A DNA stretch of 64,000 nucleotides, from contig NZ_AP018725.1 of NCBI RefSeq assembly GCF_003967195.1, positions 2,108,001-2,172,000 on the forward strand, in the 5' to 3' direction. The notes beneath the pieces are model-generated. The model saw nothing but the letters and a program-made list of their open reading frames with translations, did not search any database and had not been told where the DNA came from. The first letter of the stretch is position 1, and each line of letters opens with the position of its first letter. Shown piece after piece: positions 30,334-39,262 of the stretch. A program made the translations under genes and the position numbers. The stretch comes from Sulfuriflexus mobilis. GTDB lineage: Bacteria > Pseudomonadota > Gammaproteobacteria > AKS1.

Positions 30334-31056
30334 ATGGCCACCCTATTCATTTCCGATCTGCATCTTGATGCAAACCTGCCTGAACTGACGCGCCTGTTTG
30401 AACGTTTTATGGCTGAACAGGCACCGCAGGCCGAGGCCTTGTATATCCTCGGCGATCTGTTCGAGGCCTGGGTCGGTGATGACGATGACCGACCTGAGAC
30501 CGAACGATTCATCAGTAGCCTGCGCGCCCTGAGTGATCAGGGCGTGCCGCTTTATGTCATGCACGGCAACCGGGATTTTCTCTTAGCCAGCGGCTTTGCC
30601 GCCCGCACCGGATGCACACTCATCAGTGAACCCAGCCTCATTGACCTGTATGGCACACCGACACTGCTATTACACGGTGACAGTCTGTGCACAGATGATG
30701 TCAAACATCAGGAAAGTCGTCTGCTGCTACGCAGCCAGAAATGGCAAGAGGCGTTTCTTGCCCATGCCCTCGACAAACGTATTCAACTGGCCCAGGAATA
30801 CCGTGGCATGAGTCGTGAACACCTGCGTGACAAGCCGGAAGCGATCATGGATGTCAATGCCGGCGCGGTCGGTGCTTTAATGCAGGAATATGGGGTCAGA
30901 CAAATGATTCATGGCCATACCCACCGGCCGGCCATTCATAACTTTACGCTGGGAGCAGCACCGGCACGACGTATTGTGCTCGGCGACTGGGGCCAGTTTG
31001 GCAGCATCTTATCCTGTGACAAAGACGGCTGTGAACTCAAGCGCTTCCCGGGCTAG
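30334..31056 (+). CDS. lpxH: UDP-2,3-diacylglucosamine diphosphatase
   Basis: 240 residues. Calcineurin-like metallophosphoesterase with the expected metal ligands in FISDLHLD, GDLFEAWVGDD, MHGNRDFLL, LLHGDSLCTDD and MIHGHTHRPA. It hydrolyses UDP-2,3-diacylglucosamine to lipid X in lipid A synthesis, at the inner membrane surface. It is the third gene of the ppiA-ppiB-lpxH run. Its last 20 bases overlap the end of the convergent lipoprotein gene. Confidence 0.96.
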   Translation: MATLFISDLHLDANLPELTRLFERFMAEQAPQAEALYILGDLFEAWVGDDDDRPETERFISSLRALSDQGVPLYVMHGNRDFLLASGFAARTGCTLISEPSLIDLYGTPTLLLHGDSLCTDDVKHQESRLLLRSQKWQEAFLAHALDKRIQLAQEYRGMSREHLRDKPEAIMDVNAGAVGALMQEYGVRQMIHGHTHRPAIHNFTLGAAPARRIVLGDWGQFGSILSCDKDGCELKRFPG

Positions 31057-31831
31057 CAGCCGGGTCAGCCGGTACGGTCATCTCATCGATCGAAAAACGA
31101 CCGAACGCTGCCGGTAACTCGAATAGTTTCGGCGCGGCCAGCCAATCGTCATCAAAATCCACCAGGCTGCGTTTATAACCACTGTAATCCGACTCCTGCA
31201 CTGGCAAACCGTATTGCAGGTGACGATCCGGGTGGAAAATATGTGTGGTCATATCGCAGGCATTACGCATGTCAGCAGGGACGTTCGCCAGTGTTGATGC
31301 ATGCTGCCCGGCAAGGATATGGCGATACTCGGAAAGCGCCTGCGTGATATTTGTCAGTAAGCCTTCTGCAATCATTGCATCGTTACAGGCCTCACCATTC
31401 ACTTTGAAAACGTAATGCACGACGTTCTTGCCGTCAATCTGTGGTGCATTTTTATCCTGGCTTTTATCAAAAGATAACTTGAACTCCATAGGCGCCGGCG
31501 TAACAACCGGCTGGCGATTCACAACAAGAATGGAATCATTATCATCTGAGACGCTATAGACCACTTGCTTGTTACGATCGACGAGAACAAAGTCATTGCC
31601 ATCACTATTTTCGTCAATGCGAATAAAAGCAGTGTTGACAATAATCCGCGACTGGTAGGGTTCAACACCCGGTTCAACCACATCATAGAGCAACATCGTG
31701 GTAGCCGATTTTTTCTTAACCTGATCCTGCAACGCCTTTGCATTCGGCGCTGCCTGTTCATTATTGGCAACCTTGCCGTCACCACAGGCAACCAGCATAA
31801 CTGCCATTAACACCACAACTATGTTCTTCAC
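31037..31831 (-). CDS. Lipoprotein of unknown function
   Basis: 264 residues. The N-terminus is a lipoprotein signal (KNIVVVLMAVMLVAC) with Cys16 as the predicted lipid-anchored residue. The mature part has two cysteines placed for a disulfide (EACNDAM, RNACDM) and ends in an acidic and proline/alanine-rich tail. I recognise no catalytic motif. It is the last gene of the leftward metZ run, starting two bases after the DUF455 gene, and ends inside lpxH on the other strand. Confidence 0.75.
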   Translation of the reverse strand: MKNIVVVLMAVMLVACGDGKVANNEQAAPNAKALQDQVKKKSATTMLLYDVVEPGVEPYQSRIIVNTAFIRIDENSDGNDFVLVDRNKQVVYSVSDDNDSILVVNRQPVVTPAPMEFKLSFDKSQDKNAPQIDGKNVVHYVFKVNGEACNDAMIAEGLLTNITQALSEYRHILAGQHASTLANVPADMRNACDMTTHIFHPDRHLQYGLPVQESDYSGYKRSLVDFDDDWLAAPKLFELPAAFGRFSIDEMTVPADPAASPGSA

Positions 31832-31833
31832 TA

Positions 31834-32640
31834 TTATCTCCTCTTCGCTGACTGTTCCAGCATTTGCATTTCTGATTCGGTGAAACCCGCCTGCAGACGT
31901 GCAGCATAATAAAACGGGCCGCGCACCGAGCCTTGCATATATTCGTCCAGCAAAGCCTTGAAGGTTTTTTCGCTATCGAGGCCACGCTGCGTACAAAAAT
32001 AACGGAACCAGCGTGTGCCGATCTCAACGTGGCCGACCTCTTCACGCAGGATGATATCAAGGATCTCCACCGCACGATGGTCACCCATGCCCTCGAGGCG
32101 CTTGATCATGCCCGGTGTTACATCCAACCCGCGTGCCTCAAGCACACGAGGCACCAGCGCCATGCGTATCAGACCATCATGCGCGGTCTTTTGCGCCATC
32201 TCCCAGAGACCGTTGTGGGCGACAAAGTCACCGTAATCATAACCGAGTTCCTGCAGGTGTGTCCGCAACAGGCAAAAGTGATAGGCCTCCTCGCGGGCGA
32301 CACGGATCCAGTCGGCATAGAACGGTTCGGGCATATCCCGGAAACGGTACACTGCATCCCAGGCCAGGTTAATGGCATTGAACTCGATATGGGCTATGGC
32401 ATGTATAAGCGAGGCATGCCCCGCGCCGCTACCCAGTTTGCGCGAATTCAGTTCGCGCGGTGTCACCAGCTCCGGGCGTGGCGGACGACCCGGTTCACCA
32501 ATTGGCAAGGGTGACTCCAGACTCACACAATCCAGCTCACCGGCCTGCCAGGCACTCGAGGCGACGTTGGTCAGCTCACACTTTTCATTGGGGTCCTGTG
32601 CGGCCAGGCACTGACTCGCTACGTCAAACAGATTGGGCAT
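31834..32640 (-). CDS. DUF455 family ferritin-like protein
   Basis: 268 residues. The helical core has two carboxylate-histidine clusters of the ferritin-like di-metal type: ELNSRKLGSGAGHASLIHAI..HIEF, VAREEAYHFCLLRTH, and ILREEVGHVEIGTRWF. Members of this family are linked to tRNA-hydroxylase MiaE-like folds, but the reaction is not known to me. It is packed between the glycerate kinase gene (9 bases) and the lipoprotein gene (2 bases), so it is part of the same operon. Confidence 0.85.
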   Translation of the reverse strand: MPNLFDVASQCLAAQDPNEKCELTNVASSAWQAGELDCVSLESPLPIGEPGRPPRPELVTPRELNSRKLGSGAGHASLIHAIAHIEFNAINLAWDAVYRFRDMPEPFYADWIRVAREEAYHFCLLRTHLQELGYDYGDFVAHNGLWEMAQKTAHDGLIRMALVPRVLEARGLDVTPGMIKRLEGMGDHRAVEILDIILREEVGHVEIGTRWFRYFCTQRGLDSEKTFKALLDEYMQGSVRGPFYYAARLQAGFTESEMQMLEQSAKRR

Positions 32641-32649
32641 GGGCTGATC

Positions 32650-33873
32650 TTAATGGGTTTTCAGACCGAGTACGATATCCATGACATTGGTACCGGTCGG
32701 GCCAGTATTAATCAGATCGCCGCTGGCCTCAAGAAAACTTCCTGCATCAAAGGCTTGCAGGCAGGCCTGGGCATTGACCCCACTCAGTTCGCCACGTGCC
32801 AGGGTCTCGCCATCAACCAGCGCGCCGGCATCCGGGGTCGGGCCATCGGTGCCATCGGTAGCGGCTGCCAGCAACAGACAATCCGGGTGGCCTTGCAGGC
32901 TAATGGCGGCCGCCAGGGCCAGGTGCTGGTTGCGCCCGCCCCGCCCGGGCTGTGCCGGCAGTTCAACCACGGTCTCGCCACCCCATATATGCAGAATATT
33001 CGCCCCGCGCATAACGGCCGTTGCGAGGCGCACACCGGTGGATTCGGCATCACAACAAAACAGGTCCGGGTGCAGGAACACATCGTAACCGAGCGCATCG
33101 GCCTTGTGCGCGGCTGCGCTACAGGCCATGTTCAGACTGGCAATGACGTTTAGCCGTATCGTTTCAAAACAGGGGTCCGACGCGGCAGGCATGGGCCCGG
33201 CCAGTTCGCTCAGGGCACTGAACCAGCCCGGCAGGTTGATATCCGCCAACCCCATAATGTCGGCAGGGGTTGCCGCCAGCAGGCCGGAACCAATCACTGC
33301 CGGGTCATCACCGATGACATCAGAAATCAACAAACCGACTGTGGCTCGACCTGCAAGGTAAGTAGCCAAACGCCCACCCTTGATCATCGACACGGACTTG
33401 CGTACCCGATTCATGCGCGCGATATCCAAGCCGCTGCCCAGCAACCAGTCATTTATGCGCGCCAGGTCACCAGAGTCCATGCCCTCCGGCAAGACCTCCA
33501 CCAGTGCTGAGGCCCCTCCCGAGATCAGGAACAAAAATGTTGTCGCTTGCGGGTTACGCGCCAGACAATCCAGCAGGGCCTGCCCGGCAACCAGACTGTT
33601 CTCATCCGGCACCGGGTGAGCCGCCTCGAGACACGTCAACCGACAGGCGCCTGTATGGCCATATTTAGTGATCACCAGGCCATCCGTAATCTGCTCGCCG
33701 AGTACTTCCTCTGCCCCCCGCGCCATACTGGCCGCGGCCTTGCCGATGGCGATCACCACGACCGGGCCATTGACTGGCGCTTCACGCAGGGCGGTCGCCA
33801 CACAGTGCCGACCGTTAACAGCCAGCAAGGCATGATTAAAGATATTTAACAGGTTTTGACGATGTCTGGACAC
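32650..33873 (-). CDS. Glycerate 2-kinase / hydroxypyruvate reductase family (MOFRL)
   Basis: 407 residues. The DUF4147 N-terminal domain (VVIAIGKAAASMARGAEEVL, FLISGGASALVEVLPEGM) and the MOFRL C-terminal domain (HIWGGETVVELPAQPGRGGR, LLLAAATDGTDGPTPDAGA) are both complete. The family phosphorylates D-glycerate to 2-phosphoglycerate; it has also been annotated as TtuD hydroxypyruvate reductase, so kinase is the better call. It serves glycerate entry into central metabolism. It sits 13 bases after a small membrane protein gene. Confidence 0.9.
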   Translation of the reverse strand: MSRHRQNLLNIFNHALLAVNGRHCVATALREAPVNGPVVVIAIGKAAASMARGAEEVLGEQITDGLVITKYGHTGACRLTCLEAAHPVPDENSLVAGQALLDCLARNPQATTFLFLISGGASALVEVLPEGMDSGDLARINDWLLGSGLDIARMNRVRKSVSMIKGGRLATYLAGRATVGLLISDVIGDDPAVIGSGLLAATPADIMGLADINLPGWFSALSELAGPMPAASDPCFETIRLNVIASLNMACSAAAHKADALGYDVFLHPDLFCCDAESTGVRLATAVMRGANILHIWGGETVVELPAQPGRGGRNQHLALAAAISLQGHPDCLLLAAATDGTDGPTPDAGALVDGETLARGELSGVNAQACLQAFDAGSFLEASGDLINTGPTGTNVMDIVLGLKTH

Positions 33874-33886
33874 GAGATGACTAATG

Positions 33887-34282
33887 TTAATAGAAACGAC
33901 CCAGGCCGGTCTTGTAAACCAGTATCGCCCCCAATGCCGCCATCACGACCCCCCAGCCACGCACCCAGCCCGTGAGTGAGCCACGCATCATGATGCCGGC
34001 CAGTTCGCTCATCAGTGAGGTGGCGAGCAGGTAAAGTATCGCCTTAGTCACTATCAGCCAGCCAAAGATCGTGATCAACACCGGCCAGTCCCATACCCAG
34101 ATGTTATGTACCAGAACGATGATCAAGCCCAGCAGCAGAATAAACAGCAGCATGGGGTAGTAACGATGCGGCCGGTCGGGTGCGTACTCGGCCATGCGTA
34201 CCCAGTTTTCGGCCTGTAACAGATAGGAAAGCCCAAGGATAAAGATAAACCAGGAAAAAACAGCTGCGATGATCTCGGTCAT
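33887..34282 (-). CDS. Small integral membrane protein, unknown function
   Basis: 131 residues with four predicted membrane helices (about 2-22, 43-62, 66-86 and 108-126). No catalytic motif is visible. Spacing of 37 bases from mscS and 13 bases to the glycerate kinase gene places it in the same operon. Confidence 0.75.
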   Translation of the reverse strand: MTEIIAAVFSWFIFILGLSYLLQAENWVRMAEYAPDRPHRYYPMLLFILLLGLIIVLVHNIWVWDWPVLITIFGWLIVTKAILYLLATSLMSELAGIMMRGSLTGWVRGWGVVMAALGAILVYKTGLGRFY

Positions 34283-34319
34283 GGTGACACCCCCCCGTGT
34301 TTTACTGCACCATTTAAGA

Positions 34320-35132
34320 CTACTCCTTGTTTACATGCACATCCATTTGCGGGTAAGGAATAGAGATATTGTTCTCGTCGAAGGCCAGCTTGACGTTTTC
34401 ATTCATATCGAACTTCACTTTCCAGTAGTCACTACTGTTCACCCAGGGGCGCACGACAAAATTAATACTGCTCTCGGCCAGCTCCGAGACGGCGATCAGG
34501 GTTTCCGGATCTTTAAGAATACGATCATCGTCATCAACAAGTTTGCGCAGGATATCGCGGGCCTTGCGAATATCATCGTCATAACCGATGCCAAACACCA
34601 TGTCGATGCGACGGGTATCGCGGGCTGAGAAGTTGGTAATCGTATCACCGTAGATCTTGCCATTCGGCACGATGACCTCACGGTTATCACCGGTCTTCAT
34701 TAGCGTACTGAAAATACTGATCTTCTCCACCGTGCCGGAGACACCACCGGCCTCGACGAAATCGCCGGCCTTAAAAGGACGAAAGACGATTAACATCACA
34801 CCCGAGGCAAAGTTTTGCAGTGAACCCTGCAGGGCCAGACCAACGGCCAGACCCGCGGCACCAAGCAAGGCAATCAGTGAGGTGGTATCAACACCAAGCT
34901 GGTTCAGCGAGGCAATGATCACAAACAGCAACAAGGCCGTTTTCAGGATCGAGCAAACAAAATTGACCAGAATGGCATCCATGTTGGCCCGCACCAGCAG
35001 CTTGCGTACAAGCCGGGTCACAATCTTTGATACCACACGACCGACAACAAAGATAACCAGCGCGAGGACGATATTGACCCCCCAGGGAATCATATAAGTA
35101 TCGAGCAGTAACTGAATATCCAACTCAAACAT
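34320..35132 (-). CDS. mscS: Small-conductance mechanosensitive channel (MscS family)
   Basis: 270 residues, close to E. coli MscS. Three membrane helices come first. The pore helix with small residues reads TTSLIALLGAAGLAVGLALQ, followed by the beta-domain RPFKAGDFVEAGGVSGTVEKI and the VPNGKIYGDTITNFS motif. It opens under membrane tension to release solutes on osmotic downshock. It starts 15 bases after metZ and is probably transcribed with it. Confidence 0.94.
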   Translation of the reverse strand: MFELDIQLLLDTYMIPWGVNIVLALVIFVVGRVVSKIVTRLVRKLLVRANMDAILVNFVCSILKTALLLFVIIASLNQLGVDTTSLIALLGAAGLAVGLALQGSLQNFASGVMLIVFRPFKAGDFVEAGGVSGTVEKISIFSTLMKTGDNREVIVPNGKIYGDTITNFSARDTRRIDMVFGIGYDDDIRKARDILRKLVDDDDRILKDPETLIAVSELAESSINFVVRPWVNSSDYWKVKFDMNENVKLAFDENNISIPYPQMDVHVNKE

Positions 35133-35147
35133 TTTTAATGTCCTTTA

Positions 35148-36341
35148 TTACGGTTTAACAATCGCATCAAAACCGCGCTGCAGATCGGCCTGCAGGTCGT
35201 TAATGTCTTCCAGCCCGACGGCAATACGGATCAGGCCATCGCTAATGCCCGCCTCGACCTTCTGTTCCGCTGTCAGGCGACCGTGCGTGGTCGTTGCAGG
35301 GTGCGTAATCGTTGTTTTGGTATCACCCAGATTGGCGGTGATCGAGACCAGCTCGGTGGCATCAATAAACCGCCATGCCTCATCCTTGCCACCGGCCAGC
35401 TCAAACGACAACACCGCGCCGGGAGCGGATTGTTGCGCCGCCGCCAACTCATATTGCGGGTGTGACCGGAGCCCGGGGAAATGTACGGCCTTTACCGCCG
35501 TGTTCGCCTCCAGGAACTCGGCCAGCTGTTGCGCATTGGCAGAGTGTGCCTGCATGCGAATGGCCAGGGTCTCCAGGCCCTTGAGGAAGGTCCAGGCATT
35601 AAACGGACTCATGGTTGGGCCACAGGTACGCACGACACCGAAGATGTCCTTACCCACAATGTTCTCGCTGCCGACCACGGCCCCACCCATGCAACGCCCC
35701 TGGCCGTCGAGGAACTTGGTCGCCGAATGGATGACAATATCCGCGCCCAACTTCAAGGGTTGTTGCAGGGCCGGTGTACAAAGACAGTTGTCGACGACCA
35801 GCAGACAATCACGGCCATGGGCGATCTCGGCCAGGCGTGCGATATCCGCCACCTCGGTCAGGGGGTTCGACGGTGTCTCCAGAAACAGAAACACGGTATT
35901 TTTCCGTATCGCCGCGGCCCAGGCATCCGGGTCGGTCAGGTCAACGAAGCTTGTCTCGATACCGAACTTGGCCAGGTACTGCGAAAACATCACGACCGTG
36001 GTACCAAAGATACTGCGCGAGGCCACAATATGGTCACCGCTTTTCAGCAGGCCCAGGCAGGTAGCCAGGATCGCCGCCATCCCCGAGGCCGTCGCCACAC
36101 AACGTTCCCCGCCCTCGAGTGCGGCGAGACGTTCTTCAAAGGTGCGCACGGTCGGGTTGGTAAAGCGCGAGTAAATATTGCCCGGCTCTTCGCCCGAGAA
36201 ACGTGCGGCGGCCTCGGCGGCACTGCCAAAGACGTAGCTCGAGGTCGTGAAGATCGGTTCCGAGTGTTCGCCCTCGGCGGTGCGCCGCTGTCCGGCACGC
36301 ACAGCGCGGGTATTGAAATGGTAGTCCGGCCTGTCTGACAT
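35148..36341 (-). CDS. metZ: O-succinylhomoserine sulfhydrylase
   Basis: 397 residues from the ATG at 36341, which has GAGGAGG upstream; the frame to 36362 is longer but lacks this. PLP enzyme of the Cys/Met metabolism family: SGMAAILATCLGLLKSGDHI, DLTDPDAW, VVDNCLCTPALQQPLKLGAD and the PLP lysine in HSATKFLDGQGR. It makes homocysteine from O-succinylhomoserine and sulfide. It follows purF, as in Pseudomonas. The leader carries a promoter, a SAM-II type aptamer and a terminator, so expression should fall when SAM is plentiful. Confidence 0.95.
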   Translation of the reverse strand: MSDRPDYHFNTRAVRAGQRRTAEGEHSEPIFTTSSYVFGSAAEAAARFSGEEPGNIYSRFTNPTVRTFEERLAALEGGERCVATASGMAAILATCLGLLKSGDHIVASRSIFGTTVVMFSQYLAKFGIETSFVDLTDPDAWAAAIRKNTVFLFLETPSNPLTEVADIARLAEIAHGRDCLLVVDNCLCTPALQQPLKLGADIVIHSATKFLDGQGRCMGGAVVGSENIVGKDIFGVVRTCGPTMSPFNAWTFLKGLETLAIRMQAHSANAQQLAEFLEANTAVKAVHFPGLRSHPQYELAAAQQSAPGAVLSFELAGGKDEAWRFIDATELVSITANLGDTKTTITHPATTTHGRLTAEQKVEAGISDGLIRIAVGLEDINDLQADLQRGFDAIVKP

Positions 36342-36403
36342 CCTGCCTCCTCGTTCCGCCATCGCGGACGCTGTAAAACATGTTATACACGCCTGACAGG
36401 CAC

Positions 36404-36437
36404 AAAAAAACCCGCCAGCAGATCGCTAAAGCAGGTT
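36404..36437 (-). terminator. Terminator/antiterminator switch in the metZ leader
   Basis: On the minus strand, AACCTGC (36437-36431) pairs with GCGGGTT, and a run of seven T follows: an intrinsic terminator in front of metZ. The inner part of this hairpin also contains CTTTAGC (36431-36425), which pairs perfectly with GCTAAAG (36450-36444) inside the upstream aptamer. The two structures cannot coexist, as in a transcription-control riboswitch. Confidence 0.75.
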
Positions 36438-36438
36438 G

Positions 36439-36492
36439 CCCCTCTTTAGCTGTATTTATTATGCGCCCGCAAGCTGAGTCAAATCGGCGCCT
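36439..36492 (-). promoter_or_regulatory. SAM-II type riboswitch aptamer upstream of metZ
   Basis: Read on the minus strand, the aptamer has a P1 stem GCGCC/GGCGC (36490-36486 with 36467-36463). The loop begins GATTTGACTCAGCTTGC, followed by ATAATAAATACAGCTAAAGA and a G-run. This follows the SAM-II (SAM_alpha) consensus I know from the marine metX aptamer: GAUUU after P1, UUGC before the P1 return strand, AUAAA, then AGCUAAA and AGGG forming the pseudoknot. Ligand: S-adenosylmethionine. The gene downstream, a homocysteine-forming enzyme, is a classic SAM-II target. Recognition is by eye; a covariance search would confirm it. Confidence 0.85.
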
Positions 36493-36505
36493 TCAATGTG
36501 AGGAA

Positions 36506-36534
36506 ATTCTAGGCAATCCCTGCCCGGCTGTCAA
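36506..36534 (-). promoter_or_regulatory. Sigma-70 promoter of metZ, overlapping the purF stop codon
   Basis: On the minus strand, the consensus -35 TTGACA (36534-36529) is separated by exactly 17 bases from TAGAAT (36511-36506). The TGA inside the -35 box is the purF stop codon. Transcription would start near 36499, a few bases before the riboswitch, so the aptamer is at the very 5' end of the metZ message. Confidence 0.88.
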
Positions 36535-38039
36535 TCCGTGTTTTGCATATCGATAGCGGCGTTATCCTGCTCGCGTTCATTCTTGGCCGAGTCGGCACGC
36601 AACAACTCCAGCTGATACAGGTATTGCGTGGTTACATCGGCGGTGACGTATTCGCCACTGAACACCGAGGTATCAAACTCGGTGATATTCTTATTGCCCC
36701 TACGCACCGAGGCCACCAGGTCATCGAGGTCCTGGAAGATCAGGCGATCAGCGCCGATCGCCTCGCAAACCTCTTCCTCAGTACGGTCGTGCGCGATCAA
36801 CTCGGAGGCGGAGGGCATGTCGATACCGTAGACATTCGGGAAGCGCACCGGCGGCGCAGCGGAGGCGAAATACACCTTCTTCGCACCGGCATCACGAGCC
36901 ATCTGGATGATCTGCTTTGAGGTCGTTCCACGTACGATCGAATCGTCAACGAGCATGACATTCTTGCCACGAAACTCGAGGTCAATGGCATTGAGCTTCT
37001 GGCGTACTGACTTCTTGCGCTGTTTCTGCCCCGGCATAATGAAGGTCCGACCGATGTAACGGTTCTTGATAAAACCTTCACGATACAAAACACCGAGCTC
37101 GTTGGCCATTTGCAGGCCCGAGGTACGACTCGTGTCCGGGATCGGGATCACCACATCAATATCATGGTCCGGCCAGATGCGCAGGATCTTCTGTGCCAGC
37201 TTTTCACCCATACGCAGGCGCGCCTTGTACACCGAGACCCCATCCATGATCGAATCGGGACGTGCAAAATACACATGCTCAAAGATACAGGGGTTGGTCT
37301 GTGCATGGCGTGCGCACTGCTGGGTGTGGAGTACGCCGTCCATATCGATATAGACGGCCTCACCGGCCTCGACATCGCGAATCAGGTCAAAACCGGCGGC
37401 ATCAATCGCCACGCTCTCTGAGGCGACCATACACTCGGGGCCTTCATCAGACTGGCGACAACCAAAGGTCAGTGGCCGAATGCCGTTCGGGTCGCGAAAG
37501 GCAACAATGCCATAACCGGTGATCATGGCGACCACCGCATAACCGCCACGACAACGCTGGTGCACACGCGCCACCGCCTGGAAGATATCCTGCGCGTTAA
37601 TGCGTAGCTTGCCCAGCGCCTGTAGCTCGTGGGCAAAGACATTCAACAATACTTCGGAATCGGAGGAGGTATTGATATGCCGCAGGTCTTCCTCAAACAG
37701 CTCGCGCTTGAGTTCATCGGCATTGGTCAGGTTACCGTTATGCGCGAGGCTGATACCGAATGGCGAGTTCACATAAAACGGCTGGGCCTCGGCAGAAGAG
37801 GAACAACCCGCTGTCGGGTAACGTACATGACCAATGCCCATATTGCCACGCAACCGCAACATGTGCCGGGTATGAAAGACATCGCGCACCAGGCCGTTAC
37901 TCTTGCGCAGATAGAGGCGCCCGCCTTCACAGGTGATGATACCAGCCGCATCCTGACCACGATGTTGAAGAACGGTCAGGCCGTCATACAGTGTCTGGTT
38001 GACCGCACTGCGACCGACTACTCCAATTATCCCGCACAT
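36531..38039 (-). CDS. purF: Amidophosphoribosyltransferase
   Basis: 502 residues. The class II glutamine amidotransferase domain begins MCGIIGVVG, with Cys2 as the nucleophile once Met is removed. The phosphoribosyltransferase domain has the PRPP loop [17 protein letters not shown]. It commits PRPP to purine synthesis. It starts nine bases after cvpA, as in E. coli. Its stop codon is part of the metZ promoter. Confidence 0.97.
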   Translation of the reverse strand: MCGIIGVVGRSAVNQTLYDGLTVLQHRGQDAAGIITCEGGRLYLRKSNGLVRDVFHTRHMLRLRGNMGIGHVRYPTAGCSSSAEAQPFYVNSPFGISLAHNGNLTNADELKRELFEEDLRHINTSSDSEVLLNVFAHELQALGKLRINAQDIFQAVARVHQRCRGGYAVVAMITGYGIVAFRDPNGIRPLTFGCRQSDEGPECMVASESVAIDAAGFDLIRDVEAGEAVYIDMDGVLHTQQCARHAQTNPCIFEHVYFARPDSIMDGVSVYKARLRMGEKLAQKILRIWPDHDIDVVIPIPDTSRTSGLQMANELGVLYREGFIKNRYIGRTFIMPGQKQRKKSVRQKLNAIDLEFRGKNVMLVDDSIVRGTTSKQIIQMARDAGAKKVYFASAAPPVRFPNVYGIDMPSASELIAHDRTEEEVCEAIGADRLIFQDLDDLVASVRRGNKNITEFDTSVFSGEYVTADVTTQYLYQLELLRADSAKNEREQDNAAIDMQNTD

Positions 38040-38048
38040 AAAGCGCCC

Positions 38049-38540
38049 TCAAGCGTACTGGAAGTTCGCGGCAATATCCGGCGGCAATAGATCACGCAGC
38101 CAGATTGCCATGGATTGAAAATGAATAATAAATATGGATTCCTTCCACCACGGGTCTGCCGGTATCGGTGTCAGCCCGGCCAGCAGGACCAGGATCGCCA
38201 CCACCACCGCGCCGCGTGCAATGCCAAATAACACACCGAGCATACGATCCGTACCACTGAGACCGGTCTTCTTTACCAGTTGCGCCACCAGGTTATTAAC
38301 CAGTGCACAAATAATCAGGGTCACCACAAACAGCAGGGTAAAGGCGGCAATCAGGCGAATCGAGGGGGCATCAATAAAATTGGTAAATACGGTTGCCAGG
38401 TGTTGGTGAAAAGTGAAGGCCACCCAGAAGGCGGCGACCCAGGCCGCCAGTGACAGGGCCTCGCGGACAAAACCCCGCATGACACTGATCAGCGCCGACA
38501 GCGCCAGAATAATCAATATGCCGTAATCTACCCAGATCAT
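38049..38540 (-). CDS. cvpA: CvpA family membrane protein
   Basis: 163 residues with four membrane helices. It starts MIWVDYGILIILALSALISV and contains GFVREALSLAAWVAAFWVA and RMLGVLFGIARGAVVVAIL, typical of CvpA. E. coli CvpA is needed for colicin V production and for tolerance to some envelope stresses; the molecular role is unclear. Its place between the SPOR-protein gene and purF is the conserved order. Confidence 0.95.
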   Translation of the reverse strand: MIWVDYGILIILALSALISVMRGFVREALSLAAWVAAFWVAFTFHQHLATVFTNFIDAPSIRLIAAFTLLFVVTLIICALVNNLVAQLVKKTGLSGTDRMLGVLFGIARGAVVVAILVLLAGLTPIPADPWWKESIFIIHFQSMAIWLRDLLPPDIAANFQYA

Positions 38541-38641
38541 GCCTTCGCCTGCTTAGTTGCCATACCGGCAATCAGAGCCTGCGGATCCTAGCAGAGGCAC
38601 ATGGTCAGATGAAGTGGCAATTTGACTTTCCATGCCCACCA

Positions 38642-39232
38642 TCAGGGGTGCTTGACGACAATCGGCTTGGTCTTCAGCACCTTGGCCAGTTTTGCCTGCA
38701 GCAGCTCGGCCTGCTCCTGCTTGATCTCCGGCCCGACGCGGACCCTGAAGGTTGGCGTGTCCTTGTTATAGATCGTATCGACAAAGGCGCTGAACCCCTG
38801 TTTGCGCAGCTTGTCGCGCAGGGCATAGGCATTTTCCTTCGAGCTGAAACTGCCTACCTGCACGGCCCAGGCACTCAGGCCGGTTTTCGGCTTGACCACG
38901 GGCACGGGTTTATCTACCTCAGTGACCACTGAGCTTGCCCGCTTGGGTTCTGTCGCCACCGGGCTCGTCGCAGCGGCTTTCAGCGGCTCGTCCGATTCGG
39001 CCTCTGCCGGTGCCGGGCTGTGTTCGAGTGCCTCGGGTTCCGGTACCGCCGATGGGCTCAGGGGGATCACCCGGGAGACAAACTCACGTTCGGGTTTTGG
39101 CGGGATATTGCTCTTGGAAATATAATCCACCGAGGCATTGCGACCATCGAGGATCATCGGGATGAAGATCACGGCCATAGAGACGAGGACGATCGCCCCG
39201 ACCAGTCGCTGCTTGAGATTCATGTCATCCAC
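38642..39232 (-). CDS. SPOR domain protein (DedD-like)
   Basis: 196 residues from a GTG at 39232, with AGGGG seven bases upstream; an ATG at 39223 is an alternative. A short cytoplasmic N-terminus and a single membrane helix (about 12-28) lead into a proline/alanine/glutamate-rich linker. A C-terminal SPOR domain (about 118-195) starts at WAVQVGSFSSKENAYALRDK. SPOR domains bind denuded septal peptidoglycan. In the folC-dedD-cvpA order this is the DedD homologue, a cell-division protein. Confidence 0.88.
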   Translation of the reverse strand: MDDMNLKQRLVGAIVLVSMAVIFIPMILDGRNASVDYISKSNIPPKPEREFVSRVIPLSPSAVPEPEALEHSPAPAEAESDEPLKAAATSPVATEPKRASSVVTEVDKPVPVVKPKTGLSAWAVQVGSFSSKENAYALRDKLRKQGFSAFVDTIYNKDTPTFRVRVGPEIKQEQAELLQAKLAKVLKTKPIVVKHP

Positions 39233-39262
39233 TGCTTTACCCCTGCTCTCCTGTTAGGAACA

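Noticed and set aside
35481-36338. Long plus-strand open frame of 285 codons
   Set aside because: It lies wholly opposite metZ and follows its codon structure; its translation has no recognisable domain. The same holds for similar frames opposite cysS (28199-29107), ppiD (16211-16969), trpB (42677-43378) and the hybrid kinase (3127-3918).
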